Below, piece by piece: positions 34,880-42,905 of a stretch of 64,000 nucleotides of DNA. Positions within the stretch are counted from its first letter, which is position 1. The number at the start of each line of letters is the position of its first letter. The DNA is from Bacillus sp. BHET2 (GTDB taxonomy: Bacteria > Bacillota > Bacilli > Bacillales > Bacillaceae_B): NCBI RefSeq assembly GCF_005938125.1, contig NZ_VCQN01000001.1:1798001-1862000 (forward strand), written 5' to 3'. The notes under the pieces are model-generated. The model was not told the DNA's origin. It was given only the letters and a program-made list of their open reading frames with translations, and made no database searches. The translations under genes and the position numbers were made by a program.

Positions 34880-35839
34880 TCAAACACTTCCCCGTTCAAA
34901 CAGCTTGGTTTCCAGTATGACCGGAGTCGGATGTGCATTTTCCAGAAATGATTTAAAGGATTCTTCGCCCATTTTCCTTATCGGTACTTCAAATGACGTA
35001 ATATCCAGTGCATCTGCAATGGGGTGGTTATCATAGCTTAGAATGGCCAAGTCTTCGGGTATTTTTATTCCCCTTTTCGCTGCCTCAGCAATAATGCCTG
35101 ATGACACCTGGTCACTCGTTACGATAATGCATGAGGGTCTTTCTTTCAGTTGTTCCCAAACCTTGACCACATTACGTCCATCCTCCAGATCATAGCAGTC
35201 ATTGAAGATCCATTCATCACGAACCTGGTGAGAGGCAGCTTCTAAGCTGTCACGAAATCCACGAATCCTCTCCTCACTATTGGTGCCAAACGTACGGTGG
35301 AGGCAAAGCCCAATGCAGGAATGACCTTTTGAATAAAGATACTCTACTCCTCTCCTTATCCCATGATAATGATTGATGAACACCTTCTTACAGGAGTGGG
35401 TGGACACATTTTCACAAAACACCACATTCGAGCCAATGAATGGTGCAAGAACTTCAATTGAATTGGACCTGGAAGTCAAGATCAACCCATCCACTTCTTT
35501 CATTTGCAGGCGATGGAAAGCATCAAGCTCCGCTACAGTATCATAATTCGTTTGAAAAAGTTGAACGTGATATCCATGTTTCAACGCTTCCCCTGCAATT
35601 CCTTGAAGTATTTCTCCAAAGTAAGGAAGATTCAAATACGGCAAAACCACTCCGATACTATACGTCTTTCCTTTTGATAAGTGGACGGCATTCGCGTTTT
35701 TTATATAATTTAATTGCTCAACAGCATCGAGGACCTTTTGGCGTTTCTCTTCTTTCACATAGGGGTGATCATTCAACACCCTTGAAACGGTTGAAACGGA
35801 AACCCCTGCAAGCCTCGCAATGCTTCGAATATTTGTCAT
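34880..35839 (-). CDS. LacI-family transcriptional regulator
   Basis: A 319-residue repressor. The N-terminal helix-turn-helix is IRSIARLAGVSVSTVSRVL, with the hinge helix LDAVEQLNYIKNANA. A periplasmic-binding-protein-like effector domain follows (IGVVLPYLNLPYFGEILQGI, DGLILTSRSN, IIVTSDQVSSGIIAEA, LAILSYDNHP). ATG at 35839 behind AGGGGAATTGGT; the upstream frame to 35986 lacks a site. No sugar gene is nearby, so the effector is unknown. A 14-bp LacI-type palindrome at 35972-35985 probably binds this protein. Confidence 0.9.
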   Translation of the reverse strand: MTNIRSIARLAGVSVSTVSRVLNDHPYVKEEKRQKVLDAVEQLNYIKNANAVHLSKGKTYSIGVVLPYLNLPYFGEILQGIAGEALKHGYHVQLFQTNYDTVAELDAFHRLQMKEVDGLILTSRSNSIEVLAPFIGSNVVFCENVSTHSCKKVFINHYHGIRRGVEYLYSKGHSCIGLCLHRTFGTNSEERIRGFRDSLEAASHQVRDEWIFNDCYDLEDGRNVVKVWEQLKERPSCIIVTSDQVSSGIIAEAAKRGIKIPEDLAILSYDNHPIADALDITSFEVPIRKMGEESFKSFLENAHPTPVILETKLFERGSV

Positions 35840-35971
35840 ACCAATTCCCCTAATATGTTTTTGTAAAGATCTTTTTCGCAAGCTCAGTTGCTTTTGAATT
35901 AGCGAGTGGTGGCTGATTACTATAACTATCATTTGGATCTTTATCCGCGCTTTACAAATAAATCCTTGCTC

Positions 35972-35985
35972 TGAAACGCGTTTCA
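35972..35985. promoter_or_regulatory. LacI-type operator
   Basis: The perfect palindrome TGAAACGCGTTTCA lies between the divergent LacI regulator gene and a 46-residue membrane protein gene. Its centre is GC rather than the CG pair in the usual cre arrangement, so it fits a dedicated LacI-family operator better than CcpA. Confidence 0.6.
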
Positions 35986-36057
35986 CACTTTACAGTGAAT
36001 AATGTAAGGGTGGTAGTGTTCCTTCGCCCCCTACTATACTATAAGGAGGCTGTAACA

Positions 36058-36198
36058 ATGGTCGGTATTTTATGTTTGCCCATTCTTTGCGCTATCATCA
36101 TCGGAGGGAGCTATGCCGCATTAAAGCCCATTAATTTCTACACTCCCAGGGATCAAGGTGATCCATTCGAGCATGTGTTCACCATTGATAACAACTAG
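36058..36198 (+). CDS. 46-residue membrane or lipid-anchored peptide
   Basis: ATG at 36058 sits behind an excellent AAGGAGGCTGTAACA. The N-terminus GILCLPILCAIIIGGSYAAL is hydrophobic, followed by a polar C-terminus with PRDQGDPFEHVFTIDNN. Two early cysteines are present but no clean lipobox. It lies downstream of the LacI-type operator and so may be the regulator's target. Not recognised. The longer frame from 35995 has no binding site. Confidence 0.6.
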   Translation: MVGILCLPILCAIIIGGSYAALKPINFYTPRDQGDPFEHVFTIDNN

Positions 36199-36205
36199 GT
36201 CGGAT

Positions 36206-36237
36206 GCCTGCTTGCTTTTTAAAGAAGCAGGCTTTTA
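36206..36237. terminator. Terminator between the 46-residue gene and yodB
   Basis: GCCTGCTT/AAGCAGGC stem, 11-nt loop, TTTTATT tail on the plus strand. It overlaps the yodB stop. Confidence 0.8.
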
Positions 36238-36543
36238 TTCTACCCATTTCATTGCCCATTTTTGGACCTCATCCATTACAGGCTTCAGTTCTTTTCCTTT
36301 ATTGGTTAAGCTATAGAGGACTTTGACAGGCTTTTCGTCAAGGACTTCCCGAAGGACGAGTCCGTTTTCCTCCAGTTCCCTCAATCTGTCAGCCAGCACC
36401 TTCTGACTGATATTCGGGATTTCTTCATGTAAATCTTTAAAACGACACTTTCCTTCAAATAATACCTTTATCATCATCCCAATCCATCGTTTGCCTAATA
36501 ATTCAAAGGCAGAAGCATATTTCGGGCAAAGTTTTGTTTCCAT
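36235..36543 (-). CDS. yodB: HxlR/MarR-type redox repressor YodB
   Basis: A 102-residue winged-helix repressor aligned with B. subtilis YodB over its length. The N-terminal METKLCPKYASAFELLGKRW keeps the conserved redox-sensing Cys6, and ISQKVLADRLRELEENGLV is the recognition helix. In B. subtilis YodB represses the nitroreductase yodC and azoR1 until quinones or diamide modify Cys6. The ATG at 36543 gives the same N-terminus as YodB; a GTG at 36555 is the alternative. It is divergent from a yodC homologue across a dyad. Confidence 0.85.
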   Translation of the reverse strand: METKLCPKYASAFELLGKRWIGMMIKVLFEGKCRFKDLHEEIPNISQKVLADRLRELEENGLVLREVLDEKPVKVLYSLTNKGKELKPVMDEVQKWAMKWVE

Positions 36544-36619
36544 TTCATTTAACACATCCTAAATCATTATCTCTTGACGCAAAATAAAACGTCGGTTATA
36601 TTGTTCATATTGCATTTAA

Positions 36620-36636
36620 ACTTACAAAAAGTAAGT
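36620..36636. promoter_or_regulatory. Operator-like dyad between yodB and yodC
   Basis: ACTTAC-AAAAA-GTAAGT is a perfect 6-bp inverted repeat in the divergent promoter region. This TTAC/GTAA half-site type is typical of HxlR-family regulators. Confidence 0.6.
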
Positions 36637-36693
36637 AACGTATAAAAATATACCATAATATAACACTTTGTTAAACATCAAGGAGGCAAAATC

Positions 36694-37305
36694 ATGGATA
36701 ATTTCTTTCAAATCGTAGAGGAACGTCGTTCAACAAAAGTATACAACCCTCAAGTGGAGATCCCCCGTGAGGAATTAGTTAGTTTACTCGAGACAGCAGG
36801 AAAAGCACCTTCTGCCTGGAACCTTCAGCACTGGCAGTTCTTAGTGTTCGACAATAAAGAAGTTCAAAATCGCCTACTTCCGATTGCTTATAATCAACAA
36901 CAGGTGCATGACGCATCGGCAGTCGTTGCCATACTCGGAGATCTTGAGGCAAATAAAAATATAGACCCTGTATTCGACCCCGCTGTTGAAAATGAAGAAA
37001 TGACAGCAGAAATCAAAAATGTATTAAAAACTCAAATTGATGGTGCATACGGACGTGAGGAATATCCACGAGACGCAGCATTCAGTAACGCTTCTCTTGC
37101 AGCCATGCAGTTCATGCTTGCAGCGAAAGCGAAGGGCTGGGACACTTGCCCGATCGGAGGATTCAATCCGACAGCTCTTGTATCTGAATTCAATGTGTCT
37201 GAGCGCTATATCCCGATCATGCTGATTACGATTGGAAAACCACTCCAGGAAGCCCGGAAATCGGGTCGCTTGGACATCCGTAATCTAATCGATTGGGCAG
37301 AATAA
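36694..37305 (+). CDS. yodC: Nitroreductase YodC
   Basis: A 203-residue FMN-dependent nitroreductase. Seen: ERRSTKVYNP (phosphate of FMN), GKAPSAWNLQHWQFLVF, NASLAAMQFMLAAKAKGWDTCPIGGFN, and a C-terminal SGRLDIRNLIDW. These match B. subtilis YodC, a quinone- and nitro-compound reductase controlled by YodB, whose homologue lies divergently beside it. ATG at 36694 behind AAGGAGGCAAAATC. Confidence 0.92.
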   Translation: MDNFFQIVEERRSTKVYNPQVEIPREELVSLLETAGKAPSAWNLQHWQFLVFDNKEVQNRLLPIAYNQQQVHDASAVVAILGDLEANKNIDPVFDPAVENEEMTAEIKNVLKTQIDGAYGREEYPRDAAFSNASLAAMQFMLAAKAKGWDTCPIGGFNPTALVSEFNVSERYIPIMLITIGKPLQEARKSGRLDIRNLIDWAE

Positions 37306-37317
37306 ATCATCTTATAA

Positions 37318-37351
37318 CGAAAAGCCGCATCCCCCTGGATGCGGCTTTTCG
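37318..37351. terminator. Bidirectional terminator between yodC and cydC
   Basis: A 15-bp perfect stem (CGAAAAGCCGCATCC) with a 4-nt loop lies between two converging genes. Confidence 0.9.
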
Positions 37352-37352
37352 T

Positions 37353-39071
37353 TTAGAAGAGTACACTCTTTTCGATTTGTTTCATTTCGTGGAAATATCC
37401 CTGCTTACTCATAAGTTCTTCGTACGTTCCAAGCTCAACAATCTTGCCTTGATCCATGACGACGATTCTATCCATCATCTCTAACCCTGTTAGTCGATGA
37501 CTGATCAGGACGATCGTATCATCCTTGGCCACGTCATGTAGGTGATCAAATATCGCTTTTTCTGTCAGAGCGTCAACGGATGAAGTAGGTTCGTCCATCA
37601 TCCATAAGGGGGAAGCTTTCAACAGAGCTCTCGAAATCGCTAATCTTTGCTTTTCTCCTCCGGAAAGATTTTCTCCTTTTTCAAGTACATTATCCTCTAA
37701 GGAGAAGTGATTCAGCTTCACTATTTCTAACGCAAACTCCATATCCTCGTCACTCAGCTCATCACCAACGAGCATGAGGTTATCCCTGATTGTCCCATAG
37801 AAGAAGTGATTCTCCTGCAGGACCACATTCGCAAGCTTCCACAATGACTCCTGACTCACTTCTTTGATGGGAGAACCATTCACAGTAATCGTACCATCAT
37901 CGGTTGAATAAAAGTTTAGCAATAATTGAAGCAATGTCGATTTACCTGATCCTGATGCCCCCACAATTGCCGTCTTGGAACCCCTAGGAAGCTCAAGACT
38001 GACGCCATCCAATGTTTTTCTCTCTTCACCTTCAAATGAAAAGCTTACATCCCTCATAGTGATAGATGGTGCGCCCCCATCAAGATATACGTCCCGTGAA
38101 GGTCCGTCCCTCTCGGTGCTATGCCCTTGACCTACGGAGTATAGCCTGCTCGCGGCCCGGCGCGAATCTTCATAGTGTGTGGGCAGTATCGCCATTGGTG
38201 TGGCGTTTTCAAACACGGTCAAAGAAATCATTACAAGCATGGCAAGAAAGATTCCGTCCAATTGGCCTTCTCCGACTGAATAAGCCCCTGCCGCCAACAC
38301 GAGCCACGATACAAGAAGTGACACCAGGGTGTTCGTTGAATGACTAAAGAGGGAATACATATTATCCCGTTTCTGCTCCTCCACATATTCAGAAGAAGCA
38401 TGATTGAGTCTAGTTTCTTTATCACCCAGTCTTTGGTGAATTTTCAAATCCCTGAAACCATAAAGGAATTCTGTCACCTCAGTAGATAATTCTCCTCGAC
38501 TTTCCCTTAAAGCCGATTCCATCTTCCTCTGTTTACGAGCGAAGAATACCGGGACAATAAACCCTGTGAATAACAGTCCCATGAGGAGTAGGAGTGCCAC
38601 AGATAGAGAATAATATGCCGTGAACAAAATTGTGCTAAAGAACACCATAACTAAAATAACTGGCGGATAAAAGACGCGGAGGAAGAAATTTTGTAAGCTC
38701 TCGACATCCCCTACAATTCTTGAAAGCAGATCCCCACTTCTGTATTTGTGAAAGATCCTCGGGGCTAACGGCTCGATTTTCTCATAAATGGATACCCTCA
38801 AGTTTGCTAATATCGTAAATGTTGCCCGATGAGAAAAATAACGCTCCGCGTACCGACTTATGGCCTTCGTGAAACCAAATAGTTTCAAGAGGGCTATCAT
38901 GACCGTCAGCGCATAAAGAGGGACTTCTAATGCAGCCTTCGAAATCAGGTAACCACTGGAAGCAAACAATCCGACAGATGTTAACCCTGCCAGAAAACCC
39001 AAAAGAATCGCGAACACAATATCCTTCTTTTCTTTCATCATCAGCTTTACCACTATGCCTAATTCCTTCAT
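37353..39071 (-). CDS. cydC: ABC exporter subunit CydC
   Basis: A 572-residue half-transporter: six membrane helices (about 1-310), then an ATPase domain with Walker A GASGSGKST, signature LSGGEKQRLAIS, Walker B LWMMDEPTS and switch ISHR. With CydD it exports glutathione/cysteine-type thiols or otherwise supports assembly of cytochrome bd. It overlaps the cydD stop by 4 bp. The linker before the ATPase domain contains GAGGGACGGACC (38101-38112 on the minus strand), the same 12 bases found in the hairpin at 27.8 kb. Confidence 0.9.
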   Translation of the reverse strand: MKELGIVVKLMMKEKKDIVFAILLGFLAGLTSVGLFASSGYLISKAALEVPLYALTVMIALLKLFGFTKAISRYAERYFSHRATFTILANLRVSIYEKIEPLAPRIFHKYRSGDLLSRIVGDVESLQNFFLRVFYPPVILVMVFFSTILFTAYYSLSVALLLLMGLLFTGFIVPVFFARKQRKMESALRESRGELSTEVTEFLYGFRDLKIHQRLGDKETRLNHASSEYVEEQKRDNMYSLFSHSTNTLVSLLVSWLVLAAGAYSVGEGQLDGIFLAMLVMISLTVFENATPMAILPTHYEDSRRAASRLYSVGQGHSTERDGPSRDVYLDGGAPSITMRDVSFSFEGEERKTLDGVSLELPRGSKTAIVGASGSGKSTLLQLLLNFYSTDDGTITVNGSPIKEVSQESLWKLANVVLQENHFFYGTIRDNLMLVGDELSDEDMEFALEIVKLNHFSLEDNVLEKGENLSGGEKQRLAISRALLKASPLWMMDEPTSSVDALTEKAIFDHLHDVAKDDTIVLISHRLTGLEMMDRIVVMDQGKIVELGTYEELMSKQGYFHEMKQIEKSVLF

Positions 39072-40801
39072 CCAAGATTCACCCCTTGTTGCAAAGTCAC
39101 CATATCACGATAATGGGGAATGGTTTTCATTAATTCCTCATGATTTCCTATTCCAACTAGCTTTCCGTTGTCTAAAAACAGGATTTGATCGGCATTTCGA
39201 ATTGTATGAAGACGATGTGCAACCGTAATCACCGTTGAATTCTTTGATAACTCATTAATTGAAGACTGTAGAATCCTCTCTGTCTGAAGATCCAAGCCAG
39301 TGGTCGGTTCATCGAATAGAATGACAGACGGATTCTTTAAAAAAGCCCGGGCGATGGCAACTCTCTGTTTTTCACCACCAGATAGCCCTCTTCCCGCTTC
39401 TCCAATCGGTGTGTCAAATCCTTTATGAAGACCCGTGATCATTCGGTAAATACCCGCTTTTTCAGCTGCGTATTCGATTTCTTCCCTAGTGACACCAACC
39501 CTTCCCCCAACCGCGATATTCTCTGCAATGGTTCCCGTAAATAAATACGGATTCTGAGAAATGTAACTCAATTGATTAAACCATTCATTTTCTTCGTATT
39601 CATTTCTTGAGTGGCCATCAATGACAATATCACCCTCTGTAGGATCAAGAAGACCCGCTACTAGATGAAGGAGAGTTGTTTTTCCCGCTCCACTTTGACC
39701 GACAATCGCTACCTTGCTGAGGGGAGGGAACGTAGCTTTCACCCCTTGAAGGGCGAATCCTTTTTCACTGTAGGAAAAGCCGACATTCTGCAATTCAATC
39801 AGTGGAGAAATCTCGATCGAGTCAAGCTTCTTCTCTCCCCATTTTACCGGCCACTCCTTCTCTTCAAGCTCCTCCATCACTTTTTTTGCTGCGCCCATAC
39901 TTCCACGTCCAGTATGAAAGGCACTCCCAAGTTCTTTTAATGAGAGATAAAATTCCGGCGCCAACACGAGTACAAAAAAAGCGGTGAAGAACGAAATACT
40001 ATTAAAAACGACTAATTGCAGACCCACTTCCAGAGCAATCAGGCCGATGCTTAACATGGAGATAAACTCAAGCATCAAGGAAGACAGGAAGGCTGTCTTC
40101 AGCACGTCCATTGTAGCTTCTCGGAAGTCAAGACTACTGGCGCGGATTCCTTCTTTCTGTCGACTCCCTTTTCCAAGAAGCTTCAATGTCGTCAAACCTT
40201 GTAATGTATCAAGAAAACGCCCTGAAAACGCCGTCAGCTTATCCATCTGCTTCTCTGATTTTTTTTTGGTCATGACTCCGATAATCGCCATGAATATTGG
40301 AATGAACGGTGCCGTTATGACCATGATTAAACCCGTATATACATGCTCTGTGAAAATTGTGATTAACAGCATCAACGGCATGATTGTCGTCTGGATTTTT
40401 TGAGGTATATACTGGCTGTAATAACCGTCTATCCCATCAACCGCATCCATCATTGTACTTACTTTTTGTCCTGACTGACCTTGAAGGGAGGTTTGAAGTG
40501 GGTTATTGGACCATTTCATTAAGAGCCTTTCTCTCAATCTCTTCTTGACCTCGGAAGCCATCCTAATTCCTGTTCTTCCGTTCACATATGAGAGCACAGC
40601 TCTACCAATTAGAATCAGAAGTAAAGCCCAAAGCATTGGGAGTATTTCCTGGAACTCGGCTCCGTTAATAAATAGTTTATTTACAATGCTAACCAGCAAA
40701 TATGCTTGTCCAACTATAACTCCACCCATTAATAGGGATGTCAGGTATAAAGCCATCATGGATGACTTCTGCTGTTTAGCCAATCGATTAAGGTCTTTCA
40801 T
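39068..40801 (-). CDS. cydD: ABC exporter subunit CydD
   Basis: About 577 residues: six membrane helices, then the ATPase domain with Walker A GQSGAGKTT, signature LSGGEKQRVAIA, Walker B VILFDEPTTGLD and switch VAHR. It pairs with CydC. The likely start is ATG at 40801; a TTG at 40819 is in frame but sits on the GGAG sequence. A Rex-type operator lies 30-47 bp upstream, so the pair should be induced when NADH is high. No cydAB oxidase genes are adjacent in this window, unlike the B. subtilis cydABCD operon. Confidence 0.9.
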   Translation of the reverse strand: MKDLNRLAKQQKSSMMALYLTSLLMGGVIVGQAYLLVSIVNKLFINGAEFQEILPMLWALLLILIGRAVLSYVNGRTGIRMASEVKKRLRERLLMKWSNNPLQTSLQGQSGQKVSTMMDAVDGIDGYYSQYIPQKIQTTIMPLMLLITIFTEHVYTGLIMVITAPFIPIFMAIIGVMTKKKSEKQMDKLTAFSGRFLDTLQGLTTLKLLGKGSRQKEGIRASSLDFREATMDVLKTAFLSSLMLEFISMLSIGLIALEVGLQLVVFNSISFFTAFFVLVLAPEFYLSLKELGSAFHTGRGSMGAAKKVMEELEEKEWPVKWGEKKLDSIEISPLIELQNVGFSYSEKGFALQGVKATFPPLSKVAIVGQSGAGKTTLLHLVAGLLDPTEGDIVIDGHSRNEYEENEWFNQLSYISQNPYLFTGTIAENIAVGGRVGVTREEIEYAAEKAGIYRMITGLHKGFDTPIGEAGRGLSGGEKQRVAIARAFLKNPSVILFDEPTTGLDLQTERILQSSINELSKNSTVITVAHRLHTIRNADQILFLDNGKLVGIGNHEELMKTIPHYRDMVTLQQGVNLG

Positions 40802-40830
40802 AAGATCTCTCAACTCCAAAAGTTAAAAGT

Positions 40831-40848
40831 TAGTGAAACATTTCACAA
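40831..40848 (-). promoter_or_regulatory. Rex box upstream of cydDC
   Basis: On the minus strand TTGTGAAATGTTTCACTA, one base off the Rex pattern TTGTGAA-N4-TTCACAA. A TATAAT box (40866-40861) lies just upstream of it. A weaker TTGTGAC-AAT-TTCACA sequence occurs near 40910. Confidence 0.7.
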
Positions 40849-40987
40849 ATCAATATCTTTATTATAGTAAACTTGTCCCGTTTGTGCACCTTTTTAAGAT
40901 TGACCTTTTTGTGACAATTTCACATTACCGTAACTTGGTGGATAAATTCACTTGTTTTGATAGCCACCCTTATCTTCAAACTTTATA

Positions 40988-41013
40988 AAAAAAGAACCCT
41001 ATAACAGGGTCCC
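40988..41013 (-). terminator. Terminator of the RocB-like gene
   Basis: On the minus strand ACCCT, a short loop and AGGGT, then TCTTTTTTT, immediately after the stop codon. Confidence 0.75.
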
Positions 41014-41015
41014 AT

Positions 41016-42659
41016 TCAAATCTTTAACAACTCTTTGGTGACCCGCTGGATAATCTCGGGCAATACTTGAAATGTGTAGGGTTTATACACTCTCTCTGTC
41101 CATTGATGACCGTCTTTTCCGTATACACCAATATTAATAGAAGGGATGTTCAGCTTTCTAATCATATCGATGGGCACGGGATACAGCTGATCAATGAGGG
41201 GCAGGTTCTTTTTGAACACTTCTATATCCTCATCTTCTTCATGCAGAGAAAGAAAGCTTCCATCTGCGAGATAAGGAAAAAAGCGTTTGATGACGAATTC
41301 TTCGCCCGTTTCAATTGAAATATCATGTAAACATTCACCTAAAACCTCTTTGACCCTTTTTCCATATTCATTTTCCTCATTCACATAGTTGTGAGGCAGA
41401 AACGGTGGTGCAAAGAATAGGATGACTCTTGGTGTCCGATCAGGATCAAGATGCTGAAGGGCTTCCACCATGGCATAAGCAATCGTTCGTCTGTCCTCTC
41501 CTTCCATATCATGAAAAATTTTCTTCATGACTGGATCCGGATCGATCCCCCGTTCCTTTAACCAGAAGATATATTCCCTTAAACTTAGTACTTCAACTTC
41601 CCATGAAAATTCTCTTTCCGGGAAGCCGTGATAGCTCCTGTATATTTCAAATTGCTGCTTGCTCCGCTCTTCTCCCTCACTTACTACTTTCAGGGCTACC
41701 TTCTTCATATCATAAAGCACTTCTCTCGCCGTTTTTTTATATACGAAATAGTTGAAGTAGAGAGACGCACTGAGGGGTGTTTGAACATTATACGTGTGCT
41801 TATCGTCTTTAAAATACAAACAGGAGGGGGGAAGGGTGAATTCTCCTGGAATATCCTCCAGATAATCTAAATTCTGATTGACTTCGAGATTAATCCTGGA
41901 AGCGATCACCGTCGGATCAATCGAGGTCAGAACATCTCCCACATGCGCCTCCCTTCCATATATATAGAAGCTTGGCAGAAGCTTACCGGCGGCTCCTGTA
42001 TAAATATATCGTTTACAGTCCCCATCATAAATGGGAGAAATGAAATCCGTGTTAATCGCTGCTAAATAATCCAATCCTTCTTTTTTCAAACGATATAGAT
42101 CACTTAAAGCAGCAATCATGCCTGCATGCTCACTTTCTTCGTCTCCATTAAATAGGAAGAGTAAATGTCCATCAGGCGCCTTTTCACTCGAATGGTATAA
42201 AAGGTTCGCGAGGTGTACGGCAATCCCGCTCTGCATATCGAGCGCCCCTCTGCCAAATAACCACTTTCCCGATAGGGCATCTTCTCTTACCTTTTCCTCA
42301 CCCTCATAATCCATAAAGAATTTCTGAAGGAAGTCAGGATCATGGGCCATATCTTGGAGTGCGCCATAATCATCCGTGCCCACCGTATCATAGTGGGCAT
42401 GAAAAAGGACGGTTTTCGATGACAGTCCTTTTACAAGGGCAAACACGTTTTTCCTTCCAATCGGATCATTGGGGACCTCTTGCATCCAAACTTGCTCAGG
42501 GTGTTCCTTAAAATAAGGAAAAGTAGAAATCATCTCATAAATAAACCGTGCTTTCTCCCCTTCTCCTATTGTTCCGTTATAGCTTTTCAGAGCGACCAAG
42601 GACCGTGTGATATATTCAATCTGTTCGGAAATTGTTTTTTGTTTCAGTTGAGTATACAC
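41016..42659 (-). CDS. M20-family peptidase, RocB-like
   Basis: A 547-residue metallopeptidase of the M20/ArgE/DapE clan. Metal-site motifs are LFHAHYDTVG, FGRGALDMQSG and FNGDEESEHAG, and a GREAHVGD dimerisation-region histidine is present. Length and pattern match B. subtilis RocB of the arginine degradation regulon, whose reaction is unknown. The start is a GTG at 42659 with AAAGGAG about 12 bases upstream. No arginase or other roc gene is adjacent, so the link to arginine is by family only. Confidence 0.82.
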   Translation of the reverse strand: MYTQLKQKTISEQIEYITRSLVALKSYNGTIGEGEKARFIYEMISTFPYFKEHPEQVWMQEVPNDPIGRKNVFALVKGLSSKTVLFHAHYDTVGTDDYGALQDMAHDPDFLQKFFMDYEGEEKVREDALSGKWLFGRGALDMQSGIAVHLANLLYHSSEKAPDGHLLFLFNGDEESEHAGMIAALSDLYRLKKEGLDYLAAINTDFISPIYDGDCKRYIYTGAAGKLLPSFYIYGREAHVGDVLTSIDPTVIASRINLEVNQNLDYLEDIPGEFTLPPSCLYFKDDKHTYNVQTPLSASLYFNYFVYKKTAREVLYDMKKVALKVVSEGEERSKQQFEIYRSYHGFPEREFSWEVEVLSLREYIFWLKERGIDPDPVMKKIFHDMEGEDRRTIAYAMVEALQHLDPDRTPRVILFFAPPFLPHNYVNEENEYGKRVKEVLGECLHDISIETGEEFVIKRFFPYLADGSFLSLHEEDEDIEVFKKNLPLIDQLYPVPIDMIRKLNIPSINIGVYGKDGHQWTERVYKPYTFQVLPEIIQRVTKELLKI

Positions 42660-42831
42660 GTTAGTACACCGCTCCTTTCTCTATGAAATATCAGCATGTG
42701 GGTGGTAAAACGTTTAGTGAATGGGCATTATAGAAACTGTTTCCTCTATAATTGATAACATCTTATCGAAAATGGAAGGGGTTTGGAAGGGGTTTCAAGA
42801 TAATTCCTTAAAAAAATTTCGGTCTTTTCTA

Positions 42832-42890
42832 TTGAATTATGACCTATTACCGAATATTATAGAAGATGCTCGTTTTTAATGTTCGTTTTT
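42832..42890 (+). promoter_or_regulatory. Promoter with two PurBox-like sequences before the purine permease
   Basis: TTGAAT (42832-42837) and TATTAT (42855-42860) are spaced by 17 bp. ATTACCGAATATT (42846-42858) overlaps the -10. AATGTTCGTTTTT (42878-42890) is an oppositely oriented copy. Both resemble the PurR box (CCGAAC core) of Bacillus, though the spacing between them is a little longer than usual. Confidence 0.4.
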
Positions 42891-42905
42891 ATTGGAGGTT
42901 TTACG

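Noticed and set aside
42700-42905. Possible purine riboswitch before the permease
   Set aside because: The conserved junction sequences and paired loops of the purine aptamer are not present.
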